A stretch of 64,000 nt of DNA from Quillaja saponaria (GCA_029379385.1 CM055611.1:4092001-4156000), one strand, 5' to 3'; shown: positions 11,901 to 24,143, numbered from the stretch's first letter. The notes: generated by a model not told the origin, from the sequence alone. Numbers and translations are program-made.

Positions 11901-13955
11901 ATATATGCAGCAATGATAAAAGCAAAAGAACAAATACAAGAAATTGCTCCAAATTCTTGTAAAAAGTATATTGATGTCATTGATGAATGTTGTCGGAAGC
12001 AAATAATATCTCGTATTCATATAACAGGTAAGTAATGAATATACATTCTAGTTATGTATGATTTTGCTTATGACTTGATATTCTAAACATACCTCTAACT
12101 TGTGTTATATTTTCATTTTTTTAAAACAAAATAGTATATTACTTGAATCCCACATACCAATATAGTGAAAATATTAGGGATCAACCTAGAGTTGATAAAT
12201 GCACTTAAAGATGTGGTTAATAGAGTCGAACCAAGCAGTATAATAGCTTCTCATGCACTAGCAAAGATAATAAGAAATGTTCAATAGTATTGAATTTTAT
12301 CTATACTTGTTGCTATTGAGAATTAATAATTTATTTGTTAATAGGTTAAAAAATTTCAAGAGGCCATGCATGAATTTTTAAGTCGACTAGCTGTTAAAGG
12401 AAGAGAAAAAATGGATCCAGGTAACTTGATCTTATTTAATAACTTTATTTCATTAATATAATTTTTAGTTAATGCTATAATAGTAATATATTTTTCACAA
12501 CTGAATGATGATTTTTGTAATGGAATGAATGCTCTAAATTTGAGAAATATTGCATTAAAAGTATTGTCACATACAAGTTCATCTAGTGGGTGCGAAAGAA
12601 ATTGGAGTACATTTGCTTTTATTCACACAAAAGTACGTAACCTGACTTAACTATAAAAAACTAGAAAAGCTTGTTTATGCACAATACAACATGAGGTTGA
12701 AATTAAAGCATATTATGAAAGAGAAAAGTAGGAAAAATGTTGATTTCAAAGCAATAGATTTAACCACTGTGTTTGAAGATAACAAAAGTCTTTCTGAATG
12801 GTTAGATGATCCTGGAGATATATTATTGGATGAAGTTGATGGTCATGGCCCACCAACTAGGCCAAATGCTTATTTAGCCACTTTTGCTAATCGTTGATCA
12901 GACACACAAGATCAATCACAAGCACATGGTATGGAAACGCAAACAAGAAGAACCCAAATAGCTGATGATGAAGAGTTTGAAAATTTAATGAGAGGATCTC
13001 AATATCGTTCCAGGTATATATCTGTTGATAATGAAGAAGAAGAAGAAGAAGATGATGATGATGATAGTGGAGATTGAGGTAATAATGAAGGAGATGAAGG
13101 ATAATACAACAGAGGTAGAAGTTTAGGTGCAGTATTCTTTACTGAAGACCAACGATTTAATTATTATACTCAAGATACTGATCATTAGTATCGACCATTA
13201 CGTGAAAATGAAAAGCATTATGGTCGAAGGAAAAAAAAATAATGAAAGTCAAATGCAAAATGATGGAGATACAGTAATGGTGGATGATGAAAGTTTGACT
13301 TCAGACTTTTCCTCATTTCATTTAGGTGGAACTAACATGCATAGAGATGATTCTTCAACTTATAGTTCTAGCTATGGATATGGGTCTCAACCATCTAGAT
13401 ATGATGTTTCTAATTTCAATTATGATTCATTATCCTCTAATTATGGCTATGATGCATCTTCTGGATATGATACACAATCATCATCTTCTCACTTTGGTCA
13501 TTTTGCTATACAAACTCAGATTTTTTGATACAATAATGAAGATTTTCATAAATATGTGAGGGAATATAAGTCACATTTCTGTCATCACATGAGTTATGAT
13601 CAATATTGTAGCTATGTTGAACAATACTATCAATTTCCTCTTAGACAATTTCAATATTCTAGGATATGCACCTGCTAGACACTCCACAGTTAGTTGGATG
13701 TGATTGTAATTTAATATTTTTCTTGAATTACTATGTTTGTGTTATGATTTTTACTTTGATATGTATTTATTAGTACTCTATATACTAAATTATTCATGTT
13801 AGATACTTACAATTACTATAATATGTGTTTTATTATATGTTTCCATGTATTTCTTAAAAAATTAGCATTTTCATGCCGTTTCTATACTGTTTCCCTAATC
13901 GTTTCCGTTTCTAGGTTTGTCGAAATGGTCTCTCAAAACAAAATTTTGTTTCTTG
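8995..13955 (+). mobile_element. hAT-superfamily DNA transposon, full-length but dead
   Basis: The element is 4961 bp. Its ends are imperfect terminal inverted repeats: CAAGGAACAAAACTTCG on the left, and CAAGAAACAAAATTTTG as the complement of the right end, differing only by transitions over this stretch. The flanks are CATATGGC (8987-8994) and CATATGAC (13956-13963), a target duplication of 8 bp with one transition, as expected for hAT. AAACGG or its complement, the hexamer bound by Ac transposase, occurs subterminally at 9023-9028, 9135-9140, 13876-13881 and 13905-13910. Inside lies a broken BED/hAT transposase. The GC-richer stretch at 8995-9520 contains open frames that I regard as element leader sequence, not genes. 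Confidence 0.85.
10318..13528 (+). pseudogene. hAT transposase remnant (BED finger, DUF659-like core, hATC dimerisation)
   Basis: Fragments of one transposase appear in order in several frames. A BED-type zinc finger lies at about 10390-10620 (C-N-F-C, then GGIARGKQHLAGG and the Cys/His-rich KCEKCLVKISKQVRLHL), with a frame change at a six-T run (10448-10453). The catalytic core with DUF659-like text spans 11190-12035 (IITDNQSSYK; YWTSCAAHSLDLVL; PAQTRFATNY). The C-terminal dimerisation region lies at 12535-12730 (LKVLSHTSSSSGCERNWSTF), followed by an acidic/serine tail to about 13528. Stops interrupt it at, for example, 11199-11201, 11442-11444 and 11736-11738. It cannot make a working transposase. 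Confidence 0.88.
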
Positions 13956-13963
13956 CATATGAC

Positions 13964-14548
13964 AAATATCTACATATTAAGTTTTGGATGATATATCTAG
14001 AGTACTAGATGTCATTGTTAAAATAGCAGAGTTAGCATGGTGCAGTACTTGTTTAAATCTGATTATAAGTGAAAAAATAAGAAAACAAAAAAAGTACCAA
14101 AACCTTGCTTTTTTTTTGTTAGAAAAATATAGTAACTTAATTTAAAAAAATCTCTAACCAAAACCGAACATCCAAATTATATATAGTCAGATTTAACCAG
14201 ATTATTATCAAATATGAACACTTTTTTTTTTTTGTATTAGCATAATTTGGTTTAGCTATATGTAAAAAATATGATTTTAATCCACAATATTGCCAAATTT
14301 TTTTACTTTTTTAAAATGATTGGCATTATAATTCTTCTTTGAGGTATTTTTAAGAATCCATGAACTCTGACATCGCAAAACCCAAATTACTCCATTTATT
14401 GGACCAAAGCCCATATTTCCGATATTTTTCCTTTTTTATTTCGTAGATTCCGAGATTTTTATTACTCGGTTTGATTGGGACAAAAACCAAAATAACAAGA
14501 AGAGAAAAAGAGACAAGCGAAAATCAGAAAATTTCGAAACTCCTAGAA
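13964..14548. other. Intergenic, promoter region of the At4g13200-like gene
   Basis: About 580 bp. AT-rich up to 14350, then less so near the gene. An AAGCCCAT motif (site II-like) lies at about 14407-14414. No clear TATA box was assigned. Confidence 0.4.
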
Positions 14549-17315
14549 ATGAGTAGTGGGGTTTCTTGTCCAGCTTCCCCATTCCCAACGACAACTGTTT
14601 CTTCTCCACTATGTAAATCCCTGAATTCCTTTACCTATTTCTCATCGAACTTGGTCATTCCTCGTACACTATGTTCCTCAGAACCCAAGCTCAAAGGCAT
14701 CAGATGTACCGGCGGAAGGGATTCTCGGAATAACAGAGTTCGGTGCAATAGCAGCATCAGGCCTGGTGGTCCTGGCTCCGGTACAACTGTACAAGCCAAC
14801 TTTTTTTGTGTTTTTTTCATCCAAGTTTTTCTCTTTCATTGTTGCATTTGTAGATTGTTCTTAGTGTTTAAATGTTTACTGGGAAGTGACCATTCTTGTG
14901 CAATTATATAAAGAGGGCTTCTGACAAGTGGTTTTTGGATATCGGATTTTGCATTCTTCTGGAATTTCATGAATGATAATTCTTTGGGTTACTTTTATTG
15001 TTAATTTCCTTGTTTTATGCCTTTTTTGGTATCTGCAATTGCAATCGAATGATTTTGGGGCCAATTTTCCGATATAAATGTGAATGGGTTGTCTGGATTA
15101 ATTTATCTTAAACCTCCAGTGACAAGTTTAGGTTGAAAAATAAAACTTTTTAGTAATTTAATGTAATTGGATTATTCATTTTTTTTATATAGCATTCAAC
15201 TGCTTCAGTTTCATTCTAATACTTCATAGCACTGTGTTTGTTTTCTTGGAAGTTACAGATAATGGATTCTTTGGTTTATTTTACAAAATGTGACATACAA
15301 TCATACAATTATACGGCACACAAGAACAAGCTTTGCAAATAGTCTTGTTTTAAAGTTCTTATATTTTTGATTGAATTATGCTGTAACACAAATAAGGTAC
15401 TGAATCTTGCAGATAACAATGAAAGCAGGAGTGTTTTGAATGCATTTTTCTTGGGAAAAGCTCTAGCAGAGGCCATAAATGAGCGTGTTGAGTCTACAGT
15501 TGGGGAAGTTTTGAGTGCAATTGGTAGGCTACAAACTGAGCAACAAAAGCAAGTGCAAGACTTCCAGGTGATAATTAGTTAAAGCTGCCACTAACCCATA
15601 ATTCATGCTTTATGCTAAGCTACATATATGCTGTATTCTATCATATATGTTATGCGAAGGAATCATTCAAATATGTTCCCATAGCTGACTATCTAATTAT
15701 AGTTAAATGAATTGTAGTACTGTATCTACAAAATTTCCATTATAATTTCAGAAGAAAATAATTTTGATGCTACAGGACAAATGTTTAATTCGAAAATGAT
15801 ATTCAGATAAGAAATTTTCCCATACACTAGTTATAACTCACGACATAGGTGATAGTAATCATGGTTTTTGATAAATAACCAATATAATAGCTACTTTATG
15901 GAGAATGAAATTTAAGAGTAATGCATCTAATCCATATAACAAAGCGCTGTCTATCTTCTGCTAAAAGCTCAGGATTCTCTGCTATAAGTTTATGATCTGC
16001 ATTTCCAAAAACCACATGGGATTTGTAAGTTTAATGAAATAAAGGTTAAGAATGAAGGTTTTTGAGCCCCTTTTTTAATTTCAATTATTTTATTACTATT
16101 GCCAAGACATAGACCAAACCCTTCCAGTTGTATTCATTCTAAGAATAGTTCGGTTTGGAGAAAGGGATTTCACTTCTTTCTTTCTTTCTTTTTTCAGGTA
16201 AATTTAGGTCTATTAAACTAATGATCTCAATAAGAGATTACAAGTGAGTACTTGATGAATGGGTGAGAAAATAGTTATTGACATTTCGTTCTGAAAAGAG
16301 GACAATGTGATTTTGAATGGTTATGAGGAAGAGTCCCAAATGCCTAATACCCATGTGGGATACAAATGTGTGTGTAGTGCAGACACAAACATACATATAG
16401 GAATATAGGATGTGCTTCTCCCCTTCCACCTGCTTTATGTATTGCAATCAGTGTTTATTACTCCTTTCTCTGTCATGTTATTGCATGGCCTAATCTCAAG
16501 TGATTGATGCTTGGAGTGGACTCAGAAGTCCATAGACCAAATATCCATAGTGTATGTCTATTCTGCTTACAGCTTTTACTCTATATTGGAAAACAAATCC
16601 ATCAAATTCAAGTAGTCAAGGGGGTGGGGGACTGTTGAATAGAAGTACAATAAGTTGCTAATAATTCCACCAGCGTCTGCATAAATGTATAATCTCTTGA
16701 ATGTAATAATAGATTTGGCTTAACTTTCATGGGAAACTAATATAGATTGTTATAAGTAGGATGTCTAGTAATTGTTAGAGCTGAAGAAGAGCTCTTTCGT
16801 GGGAATTTAATAACTCTATGTGCCGTAAGCTGGCCCATAGCTTGAAAAATGAATAGAACCTCCTCAAATTTTCTATATGGTCAAGGTTATTACAGCTTAT
16901 ATACGCTTGGGATTCATGAACTACGACATGGCATACATGACACAGGACTTAATGAGGCATATTTTTCAAATTTGTAAAGTTGAAGATAATTCTTCTAATT
17001 ATTTCATACCATTTTCCAGTCCCTCTGTCTCTCCTTTTCACCATAAAAGGCAATCTGTTGCTGTTGAAGAGAAGAGCTAAATTGATTTTTATGCAGGAGG
17101 ATGTATTGGAAAGAGCTAAACAAGCCAAGGAGAAAGCAGCACGGGAAGCTATTGAGGCACAACGCTCCACTGCTAAGTCTGCAGTTAATACGGCCGCAGT
17201 TGGTGATACTGCTTCTTCAGAAACTTCACGTTCGACCAAAAATGTGGTCACTCCTGTAAGTCCACCCTCAGTGTCTATTGTAACTACTCAAGCTGTTGAA
17301 ACGGATTCTGAATAA
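14549..17315 (+). CDS. Plastid protein of the At4g13200 family (DUF6825-like)
   Basis: Three exons: 14549-14780, 15413-15567 and 17097-17315, with GT-AG borders and matching phases (G|AT, then phase 0), giving 201 aa. Exon 1 is serine-rich and reads as a chloroplast transit peptide (about residues 1-60). Exon 2 carries the conserved core LNAFFLGKALAEAINERVES followed by VGEVLSAIGRLQTEQQKQV. Exon 3 begins EDVLERAKQAKEKAAREAIE and ends in a low-complexity T/S/V tail. The core is amphipathic and likely helical. Arabidopsis At4g13200 is annotated as a chloroplast protein of unknown function, so none is assigned. An in-frame ATG at 14471 would add 26 residues; I preferred 14549 because the transit-like composition starts there. 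Confidence 0.85.
15120..15335 (+). repeat. Direct repeat copy 1, in intron 1 of the At4g13200-like gene
   Basis: About 215 bp that recur at 17383-17599 in the same orientation with few differences; shared landmarks include AGTAATTTAATGTAATTGG and TTCTTGGAAGTTACAG. This copy lies in intron 1 upstream of exon 2. Confidence 0.9.
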
Positions 17316-17382
17316 GTTTATCGATTTTATCTATCTTGGTTTACTGTATTTGTTAATGAATAAGTTTTCAATTCCTTTTTAG

Positions 17383-17599
17383 TCACAAGTTTAGATTGGA
17401 AAAATATAACTTTTTAGTAATTTAATGTAATTGGATTATTCATATTTTTTATATATATAGCATTCAACTGCTTCAGTTTCATTCTATTACTTCAAAGTAC
17501 TGTGTTTGTTTTCTTGGAAGTTACAGATAATGGATTCTTTGGTTTATTTTACAAAATGTGACATACAATCCTATAAGCATACAACACACATGAACTTTG
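17383..17599 (+). repeat. Direct repeat copy 2, 67 bp after the stop codon
   Basis: Second copy of the 15120-15335 segment, beginning just after the stop of the same gene and therefore probably in its 3' UTR. It is followed at 17600-17620 by a scrap of a GAGCTCGG-rich MITE of the family seen at 33707 and 51585. Confidence 0.88.
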
Positions 17600-17988
17600 T
17601 TAAAGCTCGGCTCGAGCTCGGATTATTTGCACCCTTAAGTGCCACCGTTTACGTCAATCCCATATATGCTGTCCAGGTGTAATCCAACATCAAAAAGATT
17701 AAGAGACTTGTCATATCACTAGTCTGCGAGCATCCTCTAAATACCAATTGATTGTAGATGTTAGAAGGATAGTGAGCACTGCAACCGCTCTAACACCACT
17801 TTACACTTTATTGAAGGGTGTAATAAACACACAAATTATTATATGAGATCTAAAAATAAGATATTAGAAAGACATTTGGACTCATTTTATTTTTATTGAA
17901 TAAATATAAATATGAATATTGCACATAACACCACTAAGAATATTTATTCACAATTCAAACAGTAGAAACCTTTTAGCAATTTTGGCAA
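17600..17988. other. Intergenic between At4g13200-like gene and UGT pseudogene
   Basis: AT-rich, about 390 bp. Apart from the MITE scrap at its left end (AGCTCGGCTCGAGCTCGG, about 17604-17621), I see nothing recognisable. Confidence 0.5.
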
Positions 17989-19070
17989 TTAGATCTTTGT
18001 TGGTACTCCGTTCTTAAGAAATCTGACAAACGTAGCCATGTAGTTGTCTTGGTGCAACTTTTGATCTCCAAAAACTGCAGCAGCTTCATTTGCACGGATT
18101 CTCAATTGCTGTCCTTCCTCCAACACCATTGCTTGTCTAGGACATTTGGCTATGTCATCTCTAGTAAAAGACCCATCTTTACTTGTCTTCACCACGATAG
18201 CCAGACCCTTTTCCACCAAAAGCCTCGCATTCAATGGTTGATCAACAATAGAGGATAGTATAGCAAGGGCATGCCCAAATTGCAGTTTCAATTACTGAGC
18301 CCAACCACCATGAAACAAAGAACCTCCCGTAGATGGGTGTGCCAGAATCTCCACTTGTGGTGCCCATCCAATGCACACAGTCCCTTTCTCAGCTGTGCCA
18401 TCCACAAATCCTAAAGTTAGACAATCTTGCTCATCAATAGCCCAACCTGGTTTTCCCAAGGCCCATATAAATGGCAAACCTGAAAGCTCTAGGCCATAAG
18501 CTATTTCAAAAACGTGATCCTTGCTCAGCTTACACTCACTACCAAATCCTAGAAACACAACTGACTTTGGATTTTGCTTGTCACCATTCAAAGATGATCT
18601 ATCGGCGATTTTTCTTCTTTCAGGCATTTCTGAATGCTATAAGCCTACAGGAATCACTGGCTTTCCAATCAGTTTCTCAAACGAACTCAAATATTCACCT
18701 TCTAACTCGTTACAGCTACGAACTGCCACAGCTTGACATGAATTAAGGAACCTTAGCAAGCCTTGCAGAGTCACTAATGCCTGAGGCATTTTCTGCTTAG
18801 AAGATAGAACCCAGCGAAACACATATTTTTCCTGAAACTCTTCGGTAAGCAACCAAAGATGGAAATGTAACCCATTTTGGTGGTACTGCAAAACTTTCTG
18901 TGGCTTCCTCAGTAAATTGGTTTCCTACTCCATAGAATACACCAGTGGCAGCAGTGAAAACAGAGAAGCCATTAACATTACCTGCAATTCTTGAGCAATG
19001 TCTTCCACCCAATAAGGAAAAGAATCAGCAAAAATCCAATCTGGTGAATTCTTGGCAATGAATTCCCTTA

Positions 19071-19708
19071 GGGTAAGTTTGGAACAAATCTATAAAAGAA
19101 TTGATTTCAATTCAATTGAATTCGATTAGATTTGATTCGCTTCAATTCAATTTAATTTTTTTTCTAATGTTTGGAACAAATCATTTTGTTAATATAATTT
19201 AATAGAATTCAATTGAATTACATTGTTTGGAATGTGAATAATAATAATGGAATTCAATTGACTTTAACAATTTTACGATATTAACCCTAATTTATATAAT
19301 TATTATATACTCACTCTAAGCTTGACCATTTTCTTTCTCTCTTCCTCCTTCTTTCAGCCAATTTCTTTTTTATAGTCTGTTATATTTTAAGAAAGAGATG
19401 GATTAAAAATGAAAATGGGTGAGAAGAGATGAGTGTTGTGAGAGAGAAGAGTGGGGTCTAGGAGGAAGTGTGAAAATGAGACAAAGATGAAGGGTAAATT
19501 TGTCCAAACAATTTTTTAAAGGCCAAATGAATTGAAATCTTTGTAAATCACATCAATTTTGGTAAGAATTTAAAATGAAAAAAAGTAAAGAAAGTGAGAT
19601 TTACAATGAATTAAATTCTCATACATAATGAGTTTCAAATACAAGATTTTAATCAAAATTTATTAAAATAAAGTGAATTTTACAATTTTTATAGTTTCAA
19701 ACATATTC
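19071..19708. mobile_element. MITE, PIF/Harbinger-like, inside the UGT pseudogene
   Basis: A 638-bp noncoding insert flanked by TTA on both sides (19068-19070 and 19709-19711), the target type of PIF/Harbinger elements. The ends are degenerate inverted repeats: GGGTAAGTTTGGAAC on the left and GAATATGTTTGAAAC as the complement of the right. The interior is AT-rich with repeated AATTGAATTC-like words. Removing it and one TTA brings the two glycosyltransferase fragments side by side. Confidence 0.7.
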
Positions 19709-19752
19709 TTACTGGGTTTTACATTTGACATCATAAGCTAAAGCTAACTTTA

Positions 19753-20137
19753 CGTAGGGGGAAAAGCCCCACTATTCATTATAGTTGCAGGCAACTACAA
19801 AAATAACACAATAATTAACATAGAAAACTCTCCAGCTGAGAGAAAAATCACAGGCAAATACGACAAAGAAATTCCACTATCAATCAAATGAGATTACAGT
19901 AAATCTCTCTATAATAATTACAACCAATAACGCTTCTCACACAAAAAACCTCATAATGAATAGCACACATTCTACTTTGTGGCTACACACTTTCTCTGTC
20001 TCTTCTTCTACTATTTATAATATGTTGGCAACACCAACTTACCAAAAAACCTAACTCAAATGGACTTATAGACCATAAGCTCAATAGCATCAAAAAATTG
20101 ATTTTTTTTCCTTATAATTTAAGACACAAGCCCAACA
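19753..20137 (-). repeat. 3' LTR of the copia remnant
   Basis: 385-bp LTR paired with 21627-22006. Shared stretches include AAATCTCTCTATAATA-like text, the repeated CTTCTCACACAAAAAA word and the ACACAAGCCCAACA end. Confidence 0.88.
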
Positions 20138-20519
20138 ATCTCCACCTTGGCTTAAATTGCATCAAATATAAAACTATTTCAATTTCTGTTATCGTCTCCA
20201 CCTCACAGCTCACTAGTTGCAAACTCCAATGAAGTCCAAGTCACATTTGGACTTATCAACGGGAAAAACTTCAATTAATTTTACAAAAAAAACCCCTTTC
20301 TTGGCTGAACTTCCACAGTCCACCTTGCTTGTAACTTATTTCCAAACTCTACTCTGGTTCAGTCTTCTCATTGAACTTCCATTCATCTTGTACAAATTTC
20401 TACTATTTTTCTCTCATTTAATCACCAGCAGAGAACCTCAACTAACTTTCATAACTCCATCTTTTGCAGAGTACTCATAACCAAGTGAATCCAACATATC
20501 TAAAGAAATTTAATTTCTT

Positions 20520-21570
20520 TGAAGCTTTGGAATGTATCCTACATCACTTAAAATCTTGATAATACCATCATACATCTTAAGTTTTACATTACCAACACCA
20601 ACAACTTTTAACTCATTATCATTGGCCAATGCAACAATTCCTCCACATTGTCTATAAGTATCAAACCAACTTCTATTCGAACAAATATGAAAAGAACATG
20701 CAGAGTCTAAAACCCAAGAATCATTTAAAGAATTCTTACCTTCTCTAACATAAGAGTATCACCATCAATTGAATCTTCCTCCTCACTAAATGAGATAGAG
20801 CTCTTAGACTTCTCAGATTTCTTCTTAAATGCTTCCATATCATTTTTCATCTTCTTGCAATAAAATTGGATATGCCAATTTTATGACCATAATAACACTC
20901 ATTATCTTTATTATCCACCCTTAGTCTAGATTTTTCTCTATCATATTTCATTCCACATGATGCACTCCTGCTACAATCATAACTCGCTGTATAAACTCCA
21001 CCTTCAAAATTACTACTAGGCCTCTTGAATTTTTCACTCTCCAGCAAAACTGCAGTAACTTCCTCCACCTTTAATGTATCCTTCCCTACCAACAATGTAG
21101 TCACCAAATTCTTATTTGATGATGGGAAAGATGATAATAACAACAAAGCTTTATCTTCCTCTTCTATTTTAACTTCTATACTCAGCAACTGAGTAGTAAG
21201 CTTATTGAAGGTATTCAGATGATCCTGAATATTTGTACTATCCTCCATCTTCAATTAATACAATTCTTTCTTCAAATATAGTCAATTTGTGAGAGATTTT
21301 GGCATATAAATTTTTTCCAGCTTCTTCCATAATTCTACTAGAGAATTTTCATTCAAAACACTATACTTTATCTCCAGAGCTAAAGCCAGACAGATTGTAT
21401 TCACAGCCTTCATCTCCAGTTCTTCCCTATCATCATCACTCATCTTCTCTACTTCTTACCCTACAAGACCTTGTGCATTCCTTGTTGCACAAGGACATAC
21501 TTCATAGTACTTTACCAAAGATTGAAATTGTTCTTCCCATTGAACAACTCCATCTTAAATTTTGTGCCTA
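20520..21570 (-). pseudogene. Copia gag-protease remnant
   Basis: In the minus direction: a gag start (MELFNGKNNF at about 21560), a gag body with stops and one open stretch at 21254-20847 (DHLNTFNKLTTQLLSIEVKI), a zinc-knuckle region split by a frame change (CYY...KIGHIQFYC), then a protease start (WVLDSACSFHICSNRSWFDT) at 20730-20670. The usual DSG/DTG catalytic triplet reads DSA here. The text ends at LQRN plus stop near 20512, followed by the 3' polypurine tract, so the whole pol region is deleted. Confidence 0.82.
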
Positions 21571-21626
21571 CAAATTATGCTATCAGAGACTACTGTCCAG
21601 AAATCAACCTTCGCTCTGATACCAAT

Positions 21627-22006
21627 TGTAGGGGAAAAGTCCCAATATTTAACATGGAAAACACTCTTATTGAGGAAAACCATGAGCAAAGATAACAAAG
21701 AAATTTCACTATCAATCAAATGAGATTACAATAAATCTCTCTCTCACACAACTCTTTCTTTCACAATCTCAAATCCAATTACAACCAATAACCCTTCTCA
21801 CACAAAAAATCTCACAATAAATCTCAGCACACACTTTACTTTGTGGCTGCACACTTTCCCTGCCTCCTTTACTAATATTTATGATAGGTTGACAACACCA
21901 ACCTATTAAAAAAAACCTAACTTGAATAGACATATGGACCATAAACCCAATAGCATCAAAAACTGATATATATTTTTTTCTTACAATTTAATACACAAGC
22001 CCAACA
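21627..22006 (-). repeat. 5' LTR of the copia remnant
   Basis: 380-bp LTR with intact TG...CA ends on the plus strand (TGTAGGGG to CCCAACA), next to the initiator-Met primer-binding site and the right-hand CTTTA target duplication. Confidence 0.88.
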
Positions 22007-22242
22007 CTTTAAGTACTGAATTTTCTCAAAGGGTAAGTCTAAAGTGGCCTCGCCACCTTCAAGCAAAAGCTCAATTTCAGGGGATGGTTGAAATGGAAAT
22101 TACACAAGGTCTATAAAAGGTGGAAGATTTGGAGGAATTTTAGGGAGCCTCTGAATGTTTTTTTGGAGTGGATTGTAAAAGACATGAACTTTAGCTTTGG
22201 CTAATGCCATGGAAGCATCACTATGTGAAGATCTCCATCCAT

Positions 22243-24110
22243 TGAATGCAATAAAAACTCTGATGAAAGTAAAGCTTTGTTAGTGTTTTTCAAATTTAGA
22301 ATCTGGGAGCATCTACTTATACTAGCAGAATTCTAAAAAAACAGTGTCGGTAACATTTTTTTTTTTTAGCTTTTTATTTTTTATTTTTATCAGTTGTGAT
22401 ATCCATATCACTTATTCTATATTTTTACTAATTCACCTCTCCTCTCCGATTCGATCTGATCCGAACAGCTTCCCAAATATTTTTGAATAACTCGTTTCTT
22501 GATATTAGGCCACTTTAGAACAAAATTAGGGACCACGCTCAAATCAATTTGTCACCTACCTTTACCTTCAGCATTCAGCAATCATTACTCTTAAAAGAAA
22601 AATAAGAAAAACATTCAGCAACCACAATACATTTCTACAAACAAATGTAATACTTCCTTTTATTTGGCACAAATTTCTCATGTATGCTAATTATCTCTCT
22701 TCCAATAAATTAAGTACTTTCAAATTATTAAAATAAACACGGCACTATATATTTTAGCCAATATCTATATATATATATAATACAGATATCAAAATGTTAA
22801 TGGTATTGTCATCAACATTTGATTAGTCTATGTTAAATTGAAATTTAGTAGATTAATCATTCTTCATAAATCGACTAAAGAATCGGCTCATATAAGATAA
22901 GATGATTCAAACCTACTCCCATGCAAATAATGAGTGTCCACCTACCAAGAACTAAAAAGTTGTATCTTAAAACACGATACGGTTATAAAAATTTGACATT
23001 GTGTTATAAAGATACATGGAGAATACAATCGATAAAGTATGTGTATACATGGATATTTTCTTTGGATACCAAATTACCAATTAGTTAAACAAACAATTAA
23101 AATAAGCTGTCTTAGTGTTCAATAATTCAGATTTCAATAATGAGTAATTCAATTGAAGCGCTCCAATTTACAAGAGGGATTGATTGAGAGAAGCTTCTAG
23201 CTAGATCTACAAATATTACCATAAACGGAACAGGAATTGATCCAATATGAGTGTACATAGATCAAACGGATCCGGATCTTTTAAAGTGTACTTTACACTT
23301 TGTGCGTGGTTTTAAAAATAAAAATAAAAAATTTAACAATTTGGATTTCAAGTCTTATTTTAGAAACAGGGTATTTGCAATAGGTGCTGTTAGGATTAGT
23401 GATTTGTGTTCACATTTAAAGGATTCTGATCGAAAACAAACCTTCTTATTCTAACATCGTTTCTTGTTAAATCAATTCACAAGACGACAACGAAAACCTC
23501 CTTCATTGGCTACTTGGGCTCCTTTGCAAATTGCCGCAATTTCAAACTAATATGGATTTGGACTTCAAAATGTTGGAAAAGAATTGCGATTTTTTTACAT
23601 GGTATCCTATTATGTTTTATAAAAAAGAAATTTAGACAAATTAAAATTTATTTTTAAGTAATAGAGATAAGTAATATTAACTAATTGAATTAGTTAGTTG
23701 TTAGTACTGCTTTTAAAATACTATTTAATTTAGACAACTGAATTAACTAAAATTGATTATAGTTTCTATAAAATTACTTGATTGACATATATTGTTTATA
23801 ATTTTTTCATGTATTATTTCTATGTTAAATGATAATTAAGTTGTGTAAAATAAAGGCTTGATTTTTATATAATACTAGTGGTCTGCGCGTATATGTATGT
23901 GTTTTGCATATATTTTATCTTAATTTAACTTTTTTAGATAAAAAATTATATATTAAAAAGTGGGAGGGTGTGAGAGTGTTAGAGAGTAGGTAAGTGAAAA
24001 GATTATTGTTTAGTAATTATTAAGTAATCGGATAAAATTTATTAATTGAATTTATTTTTTAAATATATATATATTATATAGTGGGAGACCACAAGAGTCT
24101 TTTATAATAG

Positions 24111-24143
<33 letters not shown>

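Larger units (their letters stand above)
19753..22006 (-). mobile_element. Ty1/copia LTR retrotransposon remnant, internally deleted
   Basis: The element is 2254 bp, in minus orientation, and flanked by a 5-bp target duplication CTTTA (19748-19752 and 22007-22011). The LTRs lie at 21627-22006 (5') and 19753-20137 (3'). The minus-strand LTR begins TGTTGGGCTTGTG and ends CCCCTACA; the outer end of the 3' LTR has decayed from TG to CG on the plus strand. Just inside the 5' LTR is a primer-binding site, TGGTATCAGAGC (21613-21624, minus), complementary to initiator-Met tRNA. A purine-rich tract (AAGGTGGAGAT) precedes the 3' LTR. Reverse transcriptase, integrase and RNase H are missing. The LTRs differ at many positions, so the insertion is old. 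Confidence 0.9.
17989..22242 (-). pseudogene. UDP-glycosyltransferase pseudogene, UGT91 (rhamnosyltransferase-like) group
   Basis: Read on the minus strand, the N-terminus starts at 22242 (DLHIVMLPWH, then NIQRLPKIPPNLPPFIDLV and LPFEKIQYLK) and is cut at 22007 by a copia element. A 40-bp piece (19752-19712) follows, then a MITE. The coding sequence resumes at 19070 (NSPDWIFADSFPYWVEDIAQ), runs through the UGT PSPG box (IGWAPQVEILAHPSTGGSLF) near 18330-18390, and ends in FLKNGVPTKI. UGT91 enzymes transfer sugars, often rhamnose, to flavonoid, saponin or terpenoid glycosides. Internal stops (in the PSPG region at 18292-18294, and in the N-terminal part) and several frame changes add to the two insertions, so it is non-functional. 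The N-terminal His of PWH is present but followed by a stop. Confidence 0.88.
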
